A stretch of DNA of 64,000 nt. It comes from Mycobacterium sp. 852014-50255_SCH5639931. GTDB lineage: Bacteria; Actinomycetota; Actinomycetes; Mycobacteriales; Mycobacteriaceae. Made by a program: the position numbers and the translations under genes. Shown in pieces: positions 9,288 through 17,504 of this stretch. The notes beneath the pieces are model-generated. The model was not told the DNA's origin. It searched no databases and saw nothing but the letters and a program-made list of their open reading frames with translations. Location: positions 124,001 through 188,000 of the forward strand of contig NZ_LZSV01000010.1 of assembly GCF_001665605.1 (NCBI RefSeq), read 5' to 3'. Positions within the stretch are counted from its first letter, which is position 1; each line of letters begins with the position of its first letter.

Positions 9288-9683
9288 GTGGCACACGACT
9301 ATCGCGAGTTGGCCGCGGTTTTCGCCGGCGGGGCGCTGGGCTCCCTCGCCCGGGCCGGCCTGGGCACGCTCACCGCCGGTGACCCAGCCAAATGGCCGTG
9401 GCCGACGTTCACGGTCAACGTCGTTGGCGCCTTCCTGTTGGGATACTTCACCACCCGACTGCTCGAGCGATTGCCGCTGTCGAGTTACCGGCGCCCCCTG
9501 CTCGGCACCGGGTTGTGCGGCGGACTCACCACGTTCTCCACGATGCAGGTCGAGACGCTGAGGATGATCGAGCACGGCCATTGGACCCTGGCCGCGGGCT
9601 ACACCCTCACCAGCATCGTCTTGGGCTTGCTGGCGGTGCACTTGGCCACCAAATTGGTGCGCCGGGTACGGATCCGCGGATGA
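9288..9683 (+). CDS. crcB1: Fluoride exporter CrcB/Fluc subunit 1
   Basis: A 131-residue membrane protein with four hydrophobic segments. Family motifs are [13 protein letters not shown] near the N-terminus, [14 protein letters not shown] (the conserved Asn in segment 2) and [15 protein letters not shown] (the TTFST polar track that lines the pore). The GTG start at 9288 sits 7-10 bp after GGGGAAGGG. The stop overlaps the ATG of the second crcB (ATGA at 9680). Two small CrcB proteins encoded in tandem usually assemble as a heterodimeric fluoride channel. I saw no fluoride riboswitch upstream. Confidence 0.95.
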   Translation: MAHDYRELAAVFAGGALGSLARAGLGTLTAGDPAKWPWPTFTVNVVGAFLLGYFTTRLLERLPLSSYRRPLLGTGLCGGLTTFSTMQVETLRMIEHGHWTLAAGYTLTSIVLGLLAVHLATKLVRRVRIRG

Positions 9684-10063
9684 CGGCGGGCGCGGTCACG
9701 ACGGCTGCGGTGTGGGCGGGGGTCGCGCTGATCGGCGGCGTCGGGTCGTTGCTGCGCTTCGTGGTCGACCGCGCGGTGGCCCGCCGGGTCGCCCAATCCT
9801 TCCCGTTCGGCACGCTGGTCGTGAACATCAGCGGCGCCGCGCTGCTCGGATTTCTCGGCGGCCTGGTGTTGAGCAAGGAGGCGGCCCTGTTGGCCGGCAC
9901 CGCCTTTGTCGGCGCCTACACCACGTTTTCCACGTGGATGCTGGAGACGCAGCGGCTCGGCGAGGAACGACAGGTGCGCGCTGCGGTCGCCAACATCATC
10001 GTCAGCGTCGTGCTGGGTGAGGCGGCGGCGCTCCTCGCGCAGTCGATTGCCGAGCGGCTCTGA
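9680..10063 (+). CDS. crcB2: Fluoride exporter CrcB/Fluc subunit 2
   Basis: A 127-residue partner of crcB1 with four hydrophobic segments. [28 protein letters not shown] and [13 protein letters not shown] carry the family's Gly, Asn and Phe-box residues. It is translated by a 4-bp overlap from crcB1. Paired CrcB proteins sit in opposite orientations in the membrane and expel fluoride passively. The gene ends 1 bp before the stop of the convergent acyltransferase gene. Confidence 0.95.
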   Translation: MTAGAVTTAAVWAGVALIGGVGSLLRFVVDRAVARRVAQSFPFGTLVVNISGAALLGFLGGLVLSKEAALLAGTAFVGAYTTFSTWMLETQRLGEERQVRAAVANIIVSVVLGEAAALLAQSIAERL

Positions 10064-10064
10064 G

Positions 10065-10682
10065 TCACTCCCGGGGAACGTCGTCGGGCGTGCGGGGCAG
10101 CACATAGAGCGCCATCCGCCGGTTCGACATGGCGTGCTCGCCGAGGAAGGCGCAGCCGCCCCGTTCGCAGAACGTGCGCGCCACGACGTTGCGGTGGTCG
10201 GGATCGAACATGATGCGCCGGCATCGCGGATCAAGGCCCAAGATGCTGCCCACCAAATACGGCAGCAGGTAACTGACGTGCCCCCGCTTGATGTAATCCA
10301 GATCGGCCACCGCGACATGCAGACCCAGATCGTGCGCATCGTAGTCGTATCGGGTCGCGATGGAATCCTTTGCCGCTCGGTACAATTCGATGTAAGCGCG
10401 GTCTGTTCCATAGAGCGTTGCGATGAATGGGCGGGAGAAGCCACCTCGGAGTTGCGCCCGCAGATAATTACGCCAGCGCGTCACCGGCCACGCGGACTCC
10501 CACGCTTCCACCAGGTGCGGCCGGTTCATCCACTCGGCGATCATGTCGGCGTCGGCGTCCGGGTCGGCAAGACGCAAGCCGTACGGCTCGGGCAATGCGG
10601 GTATCGGCGGGGGCGGGACGGCGCGCACTTCGTCAGCGATGTCGGTCAACTCCCGCGGCAGTATGGGATCGGCCTCGCTCAT
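10065..10682 (-). CDS. MbtK/IucB-like GNAT acyltransferase
   Basis: A protein of about 205 residues resembling MbtK (Rv1347c), which acylates the lysine side chain in mycobactin synthesis. Shared features are PPVP-like PPIPALPEPYGLRL, AEWMNRPHLVEAWE, ELYRAAKD, the GLH..IADL-like GLHVAVADL, CRRIMFDPDHRN (acyl-CoA site) and FLGEH..SNRRMALY. The first ATG at 10703 is possible, but the ATG at 10682 overlaps the stop of the LLM gene (ATGA), so coupling favours it. No other mycobactin gene is nearby. It may be a paralogue with another amine substrate. Confidence 0.88.
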   Translation of the reverse strand: MSEADPILPRELTDIADEVRAVPPPPIPALPEPYGLRLADPDADADMIAEWMNRPHLVEAWESAWPVTRWRNYLRAQLRGGFSRPFIATLYGTDRAYIELYRAAKDSIATRYDYDAHDLGLHVAVADLDYIKRGHVSYLLPYLVGSILGLDPRCRRIMFDPDHRNVVARTFCERGGCAFLGEHAMSNRRMALYVLPRTPDDVPRE

Positions 10683-11554
10683 GCCGGTGCCGCCATCGTC
10701 CACTGCTCAGCCAGCGCCGAGACCCATTCGACAGCCGCATCGGGCCGGTCGGGGGGCGCTGCGACGAGAACCAATTCGTCAACGCCCAACTCGGCGAGGG
10801 CGCCGATATCAGCAACGCCCGGATCGCGCAGCGCCACCGACAGCCGCAGCTGCCCACGATCACGCCCCGCCTCGGCACACAGCTGCTCCAGCTTGGCGAT
10901 GCGTTCTCGGACGGCCCCGACGCCGTCGATGTTGAACCCATACCAGCCGTCTCCCCACGTCGCCACCCGGCGCAGCGGCGAATCGCTATTGCCCCCAACC
11001 ACGATCGGGATCCGACGATCGCGCACCGGCTTGGGGTTGACCCGAATGGCATCGAAACAGACGAAATCACCGTCGAACGAAGCGACATCGTCACGCCATA
11101 ACGCGCGCATCGCCGCAACGTATTCGGCGGTCCGCGCGCCGCGACGAGCGAAAGGCACTGAAAGCGCGGCGAATTCCTCCTTCGACCACCCGACACCGAC
11201 GCCCAATGTCAGCCGTCCACCGCTGAGCCGATCCAGGCTGGCGGCCTGCTTGGCCACCACCACCGGATTATGTTCGGGCAGCAGCAGCACGCCCGTCGCC
11301 AGCCCGATCCGAGACGAGGCGGCGGCGGCAAAGCTCAGCGCGATCATCGGATCAAGCCAATCCGCTTGTGCGGGAACAGCGATGACGCCGTCATCCGAAT
11401 AGGGATAGCGAGAGGCGGGCCGGTCGACCATGACGACGTGTTCGCCGCCCCACAGCGTGGCGAAGCCGCAGTCGTCCGCCGCTGACGCGACGGCATCGAT
11501 CACCGCGCGATCGGCGCCGGCACCGATTCCCAGGGCGTGCAATCCCAGCCGCAT
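10679..11554 (-). CDS. LLM-class F420-dependent oxidoreductase
   Basis: A 291-residue TIM-barrel protein of the luciferase-like family. Characteristic segments are ATLWGGEHVVMVD, ATGVLLLPEHNPVVVAKQ, ASLDRLSGGRLTLGVGVGW (the conserved bulge and loop near the F420 phosphate site) and PIVVGGNSDSPLRRVATWGDGW. In mycobacteria such proteins usually bind F420 rather than FMN. It is coupled to the acyltransferase gene downstream by a 4-bp overlap. The substrate is unknown. Confidence 0.92.
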   Translation of the reverse strand: MRLGLHALGIGAGADRAVIDAVASAADDCGFATLWGGEHVVMVDRPASRYPYSDDGVIAVPAQADWLDPMIALSFAAAASSRIGLATGVLLLPEHNPVVVAKQAASLDRLSGGRLTLGVGVGWSKEEFAALSVPFARRGARTAEYVAAMRALWRDDVASFDGDFVCFDAIRVNPKPVRDRRIPIVVGGNSDSPLRRVATWGDGWYGFNIDGVGAVRERIAKLEQLCAEAGRDRGQLRLSVALRDPGVADIGALAELGVDELVLVAAPPDRPDAAVEWVSALAEQWTMAAPA

Positions 11555-11574
11555 CGCCCGATCGTCTCACGCGT

Positions 11575-11931
11575 TCAGTGGCTTTTCAGCAGCTCCGCGA
11601 GAACGGCCGCCTGGCTGATGTCCGTATCGCGGGTCGCGGTCACCAGGGTGACCGCACCGCGCCTGGTGAGCTTCCGCAACTCCTCCAGCGCCGGGTTACC
11701 CCGCAGTTCCGCCTTGTACCGCGAGGCGAATTCGTCGAATCGTTCGGGCCGGTGCTGATACCACTCGCGCAGGTCCTTCGATGGTGCGACCTCCTTGCAC
11801 CAGGTACCCACCCGCGGGTCCTCCTTGCGCACTCCGCGCGGCCAGACTCGGTCGACCAGCACGCGCTGACCCTCGTCTGGGGTGACGTCTTCGTAGACTC
11901 GCGCCACCCGGATCCGACTCTTGGCGCTCAT
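11575..11931 (-). CDS. DUF488 family protein
   Basis: A 118-residue protein with the DUF488 signature: RVYEDVTPDEGQRVLVDRVW, PRGV(R)K, the C..VAPSKDLREWY segment and the C-terminal VTLVTATRD. The length equals the M. tuberculosis Rv3073c protein as I recall it. The biochemical role is unknown. Its ATG at 11931 is only 55 bp from the start of the divergent 13E12 gene. A single SOS box lies in the shared region and could control both. Confidence 0.88.
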   Translation of the reverse strand: MSAKSRIRVARVYEDVTPDEGQRVLVDRVWPRGVRKEDPRVGTWCKEVAPSKDLREWYQHRPERFDEFASRYKAELRGNPALEELRKLTRRGAVTLVTATRDTDISQAAVLAELLKSH

Positions 11932-11978
11932 ACTCGCCAGCGTAGCGACGAGGGGCTTATCGGTGCCCTCGTTTACTA

Positions 11979-11994
11979 TCGAACTTATGTTCGA
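11979..11994. promoter_or_regulatory. LexA SOS box overlapping a start codon
   Basis: TCGAAC-TTAT-GTTCGA is a perfect 16-bp palindrome and fits the mycobacterial SOS consensus TCGAAC(N4)GTTCGA at every fixed position. The ATG of the HNH gene (11987-11989) lies inside it. LexA binding here would block transcription into both divergent genes. Confidence 0.9.
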
Positions 11995-13261
11995 ATACTT
12001 GGCGGAGCTTGACGCCGCGGCCGACGAATCGGCGCTGATAGAGCGCATCGCAGAGCTGGAGACGGTCAAGAGCGCGGCCGCCGCGGGCCAGGCCCGGGCG
12101 GCTGCCGCGCTGGACGCGGCTCGTCGCGCCTCCGAGGCGGCCGCCGGAGTGCCGGCCGCGCGGCGCGGACGCGGCGTGGCCGGCGAGGTCGCGTTGGCGC
12201 GACGCGACTCCCCCGCGCGGGGCGGCCGGCATCTCGGCTTCGCCACGGCCCTCGTGCACGAGATGCCGCACACGTTGGCGGCGCTGGAACGCGGGGCGCT
12301 CTCGGAGTGGCGCGCGACGCTGATCGTGCGAGAGAGCGCCTGCCTGGACATCGAGGACCGCCGCGCGTTGGACGCGGAACTGTGCGCCGACCCGGCGAGC
12401 CTGGCCGGCATGGGCGACGCGCGAGTGGCCGCGGCCGCGAAAGCGGTTGCCTACCGGTTGGATCCACACGCCGTTGTCGAGCGGGCGGCCAAGGCCGAGC
12501 AGGAACGCACGGTCACCATTCGGCCAGCGCCCGATACCATGACCTATCTCACCGCGTTACTCACTGTGGCTCAAGGTGTTTCGGTGTACGCAGCGCTGCG
12601 GCGCGAAGCGGATACGCGCGGCGACGGGCGCTCACGCGGACAGCTGATGGCCGACACCTTGGTCGAGAGGGTCACCGGCCGCAGCGCCACGGTCCCCACT
12701 CCGATCGCGGTCAACTTGGTGCTATCGGACGAGACGCTGCTCGGGGGTGACGATGCGCCGGCCGACATCTCCGGCTACGGTCCCATCCCCGCCGCGGTCG
12801 CGCGCTCGATGATCAGCAGGGCTGTCACCGACCGACGCTCGAGCGCGACGCTGCGCAGGCTTTATGCGCATCCCCGGGCCGGGGCGCTCGTGGCGATGGA
12901 GTCGCGGGCACGCATCTTTCCTCGTGGGCTGGCCGAATTCATCGGGTTACGCGATCAGCGTTGCCGCACTCCGTATTGCGACGCGCCGATCAGGCACCGC
13001 GACCACGCACAGCCGTGGGCCGACGGCGGCCCGACCACCGCGGACAACGGTCTGGGTCTGTGCGAAAGCTGCAACTACACCAAGGAAGCCGCGGGTTGGC
13101 GGGTCAGCACCGTGATCGACGAAAACCACACCCATAGAGCACTATTCACGACGCCGACCGGCAAGAGCTACCGCTCGATGGCCCCACCGCGCGCCCCCGC
13201 GATCACGGTCAGCAAGGTGGAAATCCGCATCGGGGTGTCACTCGCGCGACATGCGGCCTAG
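11987..13261 (+). CDS. 13E12-repeat family (DUF222) HNH endonuclease-like protein
   Basis: A 424-residue protein. The N-terminal two thirds are the helical Ala/Arg-rich DUF222 region ([11 protein letters not shown] through [15 protein letters not shown]). The C-terminus is an HNH nuclease domain: [19 protein letters not shown], then [21 protein letters not shown]. It holds two Cys pairs and the His-Asn-His triad. The ATG at 11987 lies inside an SOS box and gives MFEYLAEL; upstream in-frame codons lie in the promoter. 13E12 proteins are multicopy in mycobacteria and several are LexA-regulated. The role is unproven, with DNA-damage response inferred from the SOS box. The 3' end overlaps the DsbA-like gene by 4 bp. 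Confidence 0.93.
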   Translation: MFEYLAELDAAADESALIERIAELETVKSAAAAGQARAAAALDAARRASEAAAGVPAARRGRGVAGEVALARRDSPARGGRHLGFATALVHEMPHTLAALERGALSEWRATLIVRESACLDIEDRRALDAELCADPASLAGMGDARVAAAAKAVAYRLDPHAVVERAAKAEQERTVTIRPAPDTMTYLTALLTVAQGVSVYAALRREADTRGDGRSRGQLMADTLVERVTGRSATVPTPIAVNLVLSDETLLGGDDAPADISGYGPIPAAVARSMISRAVTDRRSSATLRRLYAHPRAGALVAMESRARIFPRGLAEFIGLRDQRCRTPYCDAPIRHRDHAQPWADGGPTTADNGLGLCESCNYTKEAAGWRVSTVIDENHTHRALFTTPTGKSYRSMAPPRAPAITVSKVEIRIGVSLARHAA

Positions 13262-13956
13262 GTCCCTTGGTCGGTGAACCGCGAGACGTCGATGACTTCA
13301 CCGCGATTGATGCTGACCCAATCGCGTCCGTCCAGGTAGGGACGCAGACTTCGACCGATCAGCTCGACATCGGCCGCGGACTTGGGCCGCTGCAGCTCGT
13401 ACACGTGGGGCAACTCGGCCATGCCGCTGACGACATTCCACAGCGTCAGGGCCTTTGGCCCGGTCGGCGGATCCACCAGCACCGGACCAAACAGGCACTG
13501 TCCCAACAGAAACAGCGTCGGCACCCCGTAGCCGCCGGCATCGATCACCCGTTGATGGTCGCGGTGTATCTCGTCGTGAGTTGTCGGATCGCTCAGCGCC
13601 GCATCGAAAACCGACGCCTCGACGCCGATGTCGCTCAGCAAGCGTCGGGCAACCGCGGGATCGTGCGGCTTGCCGCCGAGCGTATGCAGTTCATGTCCGA
13701 TGGCGGCGTACCAGCGATCCAGCAGCGACATATCCGTTCGTCGCAGTAGCGCGCCGATGCGCATCAAAGACCATCCATACGACCACTCCCGCTCCCACGG
13801 GTGCTTCTGGCCCTCTGACCGGTTGACCTCCTCGAGGCTGAAGAATCGCCAGTCGACGGTGATGCCCAGTTGCTCGCGAACGTCGCGGATCCACAACGAG
13901 GTCTGGTAAGCGAATGGGCACATCGGGTCGAAATGAAAATCCACCACAATGCTCAT
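13258..13956 (-). CDS. DsbA/FrnE-family thioredoxin-fold protein lacking the CxxC pair
   Basis: A 232-residue protein of the DsbA-like (FrnE/Rv2466c) group: [19 protein letters not shown] at the N-terminus, a helical insert, and [12 protein letters not shown] with the conserved cis-Pro loop. The usual CPxC active site reads MCPFAY, so only the first Cys is kept. A one-Cys enzyme could use mycothiol for a monothiol mechanism. No signal peptide is visible, so it is cytosolic. It stands 19 bp downstream of the CitE-like gene on the same strand. Confidence 0.85.
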   Translation of the reverse strand: MSIVVDFHFDPMCPFAYQTSLWIRDVREQLGITVDWRFFSLEEVNRSEGQKHPWEREWSYGWSLMRIGALLRRTDMSLLDRWYAAIGHELHTLGGKPHDPAVARRLLSDIGVEASVFDAALSDPTTHDEIHRDHQRVIDAGGYGVPTLFLLGQCLFGPVLVDPPTGPKALTLWNVVSGMAELPHVYELQRPKSAADVELIGRSLRPYLDGRDWVSINRGEVIDVSRFTDQGT

Positions 13957-13975
13957 CTCGGACCCGTTCCGCCGC

Positions 13976-14899
13976 TCAGTAGTGATAGGTGTCCGACGGC
14001 GCGGGGGAATGATCCCGTTCTTCGTCGTCGAAGTCCGACGATTCTATGTCGTAGGCGCGAGCCAGCTCGAGGATCTTGGTGGCCCTGGCAATCCGCGGCA
14101 GGTCGGAGCCGTTGCGGATCTCTCCCCCGTCGCGTTCGAATTCGGCGAAAAACTCCTTGGCCCAAGAAATTTCGTCCTGCGACGGCGACAGGCCCTCGTT
14201 CACCACGCCGCATTGGTCCGGGGTCAGGCAGATTTTGCCCGTCATCCCGAACTCCACGGAGACGGCGGTGGCTTCGATGAGTTTCAAAGCGTTGGAGCCG
14301 ATCGTGGGTCCGTCGATCGCGCTGGGCAGGCTGGCCGCCTTGGCGGCGATGGTGAAGCGCGACCGGGCGTACGCCAGCGTGCTTGCGTCTTCCCCGAAGC
14401 CGGTATCGCGGCGGAAATCGCCGATGCCGAAGGCGAGCCGGAAGGTGCCCTTCGCCGCGGCTATTTCGGTGATGCGTTCCAGGCCGCGCGCGGTTTCCAC
14501 CAGCGCCACGATCGGCACGTTCGGCAGCCGTTGCGCGGTCTCGGTGACGTGGTCCACCGATTCGACCATCGCCAGCATCACCCCGCCGACCGGTGTGCCG
14601 GCCAGCGCGGCGAGGTCGTCCGCCCACCAAGGGGTGCCGAAGCCATTGATGCGGACCCAGTCGGTGTTGCCGGCGCCCAGCCAACTCACGACGTTGTCGC
14701 GGGCGGTGTGCTTGTCTTTCGGCGCGACGGCGTCCTCGATGTCGAGGACGACGATGTCGGCCCGGGAGTGCACCGCGGACTGGAACCGGTCGGCGTGCGC
14801 ACCGTTCACCAGCAGCCAACTCCGGGCCAGCACGGGATCGATGCGGTAGCCGATGACGTCGTCGGGCTCCGTCGCGCTGCTATTGACCTGGTCGTACAT
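13976..14899 (-). CDS. CitE-like HpcH/HpaI CoA-ester lyase
   Basis: A 307-residue TIM-barrel protein of the citrate-lyase-beta/malyl-CoA lyase family. [13 protein letters not shown] matches the family's N-terminal Pro/Arg strand, [14 protein letters not shown] holds the metal-binding Asp/Glu, VRINGFGT the conserved Arg, VETARGLE the catalytic Glu and [13 protein letters not shown] a second acidic metal ligand. The ATG at 14899 gives the same length I recall for Rv3075c. No citF or citD partner is present, so a stand-alone acyl-CoA lyase or thioesterase role is likely. The acidic C-terminal tail ([12 protein letters not shown]) is unusual. Confidence 0.9.
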   Translation of the reverse strand: MYDQVNSSATEPDDVIGYRIDPVLARSWLLVNGAHADRFQSAVHSRADIVVLDIEDAVAPKDKHTARDNVVSWLGAGNTDWVRINGFGTPWWADDLAALAGTPVGGVMLAMVESVDHVTETAQRLPNVPIVALVETARGLERITEIAAAKGTFRLAFGIGDFRRDTGFGEDASTLAYARSRFTIAAKAASLPSAIDGPTIGSNALKLIEATAVSVEFGMTGKICLTPDQCGVVNEGLSPSQDEISWAKEFFAEFERDGGEIRNGSDLPRIARATKILELARAYDIESSDFDDEERDHSPAPSDTYHY

Positions 14900-15138
14900 T
14901 TTTAGCTGATCAGCCGTCTTTCGTAATCGCCAACATGGGGTTAGTGCCTTAACCGTAGCGATATCCCCAAACGTGCGGTTGGGCATGCCCCGAGAAAGCC
15001 AAGACGCTCGGGACGAGCGGCGGGCCGATCGCACCCGGCAGCGCGAGACGCATAACCCTGGCGGGACCAATGGCCAAAGCCGCCCGGGCGGTGAGAATCC
15101 CCGCCCGGGCGGCCTTAGCTATGAATTCGCCTGATCGG

Positions 15139-16101
15139 CTAGTTGATGCCGACGACCTCTTGCGCGATCGCGGCTACACGCGTCTGTGCGGCCGACACCA
15201 CCCGCTGGCGGTTCTTGTTCGCCTCTTCGTAGGCGATGATCGCGCGCACGTCGCTCGGGTTGGCGAGATCCTTAACCTCGGCGACGGCCTCGCTGACGTT
15301 GAGCTCGTCGTAGTTGGCGATGGGCAGCTCGTCGGCGTCGAGCACCCCCACTGCGGCGCGTGCCGCGTGCAGGGCGTCGGCGGTCTGCCGGGCCCCCTCG
15401 CTGCGGGTGACCTTCTCGGCCGCCTCGAGAGCGGCGTTCCGCGACGCCGCGAGCGCGCGGGTCGCCACGTCACCGGCGTACGCGCCCCGGCTCACCAGCT
15501 CGTTGAAGGTCGGCCGGGCCGAGCGCAGCGCGTCCGCGGCCCTGTCCACACCCCGGACCGACCACTCGACCGGCAGGTTCACCAATTTCACCGCGGTACC
15601 GGCCGCCGCCTGCAGCGGTGTCCGGCGCAACGCGGCGGGGCCGCCCAGTGCATCCTCGGCAAGCACGGTCGTCAGCCAATCGACGGTCGCCGAATGCGCC
15701 GTGATCAACCGCGTCGCCAGGCTCTCGATTTCGGGAAGCTCGGCCGCGACGGCCAGGGCTTTGAGGTAGCGGGCGCGGTCCAGCAACTGGTCCTCCAGCG
15801 CCAGGTCGCCCAGAAGCGCCTCGTCGAACGGCTGGGCCTGTTCGGTCAGGGCCTTGACCGCCGCGGCGGCGCGGCCCAGGAAGGGGCCGAGGATGTCCGG
15901 GACACCGCCGAGCTCACGAATCGCCTTCTCTATGGCCTCGGATCGCTCGCGCGCGTTCGACGCGTTCTGCGTCAGCTCGCGCTCGACCGCCTCGGTACGC
16001 GCTTGTGCGATGCGGGTTTCGGCGACCTGGATCTCCGTGTTGGTCAGCTGGTGGAGCGCACGCAACTGCGCCAGCACCGTCGTCTTGTCCGATGAAGTCA
16101 T
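15139..16101 (-). CDS. Ferritin-like helical protein
   Basis: A 320-residue, almost wholly helical protein, preceded by a strong GGAGG site 10 bp before the ATG at 16101. The N-terminal part (LRALHQLTNTEIQVAETRI) and the repeated charged helices resemble four-helix bundle proteins annotated as ferritin-like in mycobacteria. The second half contains the sequence YDELNVSEAVAEVKDL, which also looks like a helical linker. Clear E-x2-H diiron pairs are not obvious, so iron binding is not claimed. It stands alone between the CitE-like gene and a gene-poor stretch. The function is unknown. Confidence 0.75.
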   Translation of the reverse strand: MTSSDKTTVLAQLRALHQLTNTEIQVAETRIAQARTEAVERELTQNASNARERSEAIEKAIRELGGVPDILGPFLGRAAAAVKALTEQAQPFDEALLGDLALEDQLLDRARYLKALAVAAELPEIESLATRLITAHSATVDWLTTVLAEDALGGPAALRRTPLQAAAGTAVKLVNLPVEWSVRGVDRAADALRSARPTFNELVSRGAYAGDVATRALAASRNAALEAAEKVTRSEGARQTADALHAARAAVGVLDADELPIANYDELNVSEAVAEVKDLANPSDVRAIIAYEEANKNRQRVVSAAQTRVAAIAQEVVGIN

Positions 16102-16419
16102 CGAAAATTCGCCTCCTGCGTTGATTATTTGGATCGGCACGAAAGCGCCTCTGTTGCGGCTACCCATTCGGGCGCCGGCAGATAACATCGCCCTCCGCCA
16201 TGTGATCCAGATCGCTTTTACGGGGAGGGAATCCCGGCGGAGCAAACAAGTCGATGCCCCTGCGAAAGTTTCACGCCTGCCCCCAGGGGTATCTATGCCT
16301 TGCCACGCCGCCGCTTCGGTGGAGCGTCGCTTTCCGCGAGGACTAGAGCACCCTGGTCCTTCAAATGCGTCTCGGCACCCTTGAGGGCTACGACCGAGGC
16401 AAACCCGCTAGGAGTACAC
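16102..16419. other. Gene-poor stretch with one possible leftward small frame
   Basis: About 320 bp lie between the ferritin-like gene and the WGxxGxxG gene. A leftward frame at 16293-16421 (ATG at 16421, 42 codons) ends in DAPPKRRRGKA and has gene-like codons, so it may be a small gene or the tail of a lost one. Nothing else was recognised. Confidence 0.3.
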
Positions 16420-16698
16420 ATGCGTAGGACCATTGCAATCGTTTCGGCCACCGGGGCGCTGTTGTTCGGTGGGGCAGGCGTCGCCAATGCCGCCGGTCCA
16501 ACCACTGCCGCGCCGACGTCCACCACAACGACGTTGGCGGACAACGACAACAACAACGGCCAACACAACGACAAGACCGGGCTGTGGGGCCTGCTCGGCC
16601 TCCTCGGCTTGGGCGGACTCGCCGGACTGAAGCGCCGCAAGGACGCCGTCACCGGCACCGGCGTCGGACCAGCCGCCGCCGGCGACCGTCGCGTCTAG
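16420..16698 (+). CDS. Small secreted protein with WGxxGxxG-type C-terminal sorting-like motif
   Basis: A 92-residue protein. The signal peptide (MRRTIAIVSATGALLFGGAG, Ala-x-Ala near residue 24) is followed by a Thr/Pro/Asp/Asn-rich linker. A second hydrophobic, Gly/Leu-rich segment starts with Trp (WGLLGLLGLGGLAGL), is followed at once by KRRK, and a short tail remains. This tripartite C-terminus (Trp-Gly motif, hydrophobic span, basic cluster) is the layout of WGxxGxxG-CTERM proteins. The ribosome site TAGGAG lies 7 bp before the ATG. The protein is probably held in the membrane or envelope, and its role is unknown. Confidence 0.75.
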   Translation: MRRTIAIVSATGALLFGGAGVANAAGPTTAAPTSTTTTLADNDNNNGQHNDKTGLWGLLGLLGLGGLAGLKRRKDAVTGTGVGPAAAGDRRV

Positions 16699-16714
16699 TT
16701 CCTTCGCTCGGCTC

Positions 16715-16749
16715 AGATCCCCGTCAGGCGCCGCGCCTGGCGGGGATCT
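16715..16749 (+). terminator. Strong hairpin terminator
   Basis: AGATCCCCGTCAGGCGC pairs with GCGCCTGGCGGGGATCT over 17 bp with one G-U pair and almost no loop. No T-run follows, as is common for mycobacterial terminators. It ends the WGxxGxxG gene. Confidence 0.7.
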
Positions 16750-16913
16750 GGCTCGGCGCCCGAACAGAAAAAAGCTTGCGCTTCAAACGATTCTCTGGGC
16801 CACCCGCGCCCGGAGGCCTCGTTTAGGGGCTTGTACAGCGGGTATGCCTCGTCAAGCCGCACACAGCCCATAGTGCGAGTCCCAATTCCCCGACAGAACA
16901 GTGAGGTACGGCG

Positions 16914-17483
16914 ATGGCCGACATGATTGTCCAATCGCCCGACGAAGTCGTCGCATTTTTGAAAGCGCAGCACAACCTCATCGAGGACATGTTCGACGAG
17001 GTGCTGCACGCGTCAGATCCGCAGGCGCGTGAGAAGCCGTTCTCGACGCTGCGTCAGCTGTTGGCCGTCCACGAGACAGCCGAAGAAATGGTGGTGCACC
17101 CGCGCGTGCGCCGCGAGGCTGACGCCGGTGACGCGATCGTCGACGCCCGGCTCAAGGAGGAGCACGACGCCAAGGAGCTGCTGTCGCGCATCGAGAAGCT
17201 CGACGTCACCTCGAAGGAATTCATCGACGAGGTCACCAAGCTCCGGGAAGCCGTGCTCGACCACGCCAAGCAGGAGGAGAGCGAAGAGTTCCCCGTGCTG
17301 CAACGCGAGGTCGACGACGCCGCCCTCAAGCGGATGGGTGCGGCGGTGCGGGCGGCCGAGGCCATCGCGCCCACCCACCCGCATCCCGGCGTGGAATCGG
17401 CCAAGCTGAACTTCGCTCTGGGACCGTTCGCGTCGATGCTCGATCGCGCCCGCGACCTCATCGGGCAGGCCCTGGGCTCGTAG
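16914..17483 (+). CDS. Hemerythrin HHE domain protein
   Basis: A 189-residue helical protein. Candidate diiron ligands follow the HHE pattern: AQHNLIEDMF, HETAEEMVVHP (His-x3-Glu), KEEHDAKELL and HAKQEESEEFP (His-x4-Glu). It should bind O2 or sense or scavenge oxidants or NO in the cytosol. The last 40 residues form an extra helix. It precedes selO by only 21 bp on the same strand, so the two may be cotranscribed. Confidence 0.9.
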   Translation: MADMIVQSPDEVVAFLKAQHNLIEDMFDEVLHASDPQAREKPFSTLRQLLAVHETAEEMVVHPRVRREADAGDAIVDARLKEEHDAKELLSRIEKLDVTSKEFIDEVTKLREAVLDHAKQEESEEFPVLQREVDDAALKRMGAAVRAAEAIAPTHPHPGVESAKLNFALGPFASMLDRARDLIGQALGS

Positions 17484-17504
17484 GAGTTCCGTAGGCTCGT
17501 CGAG

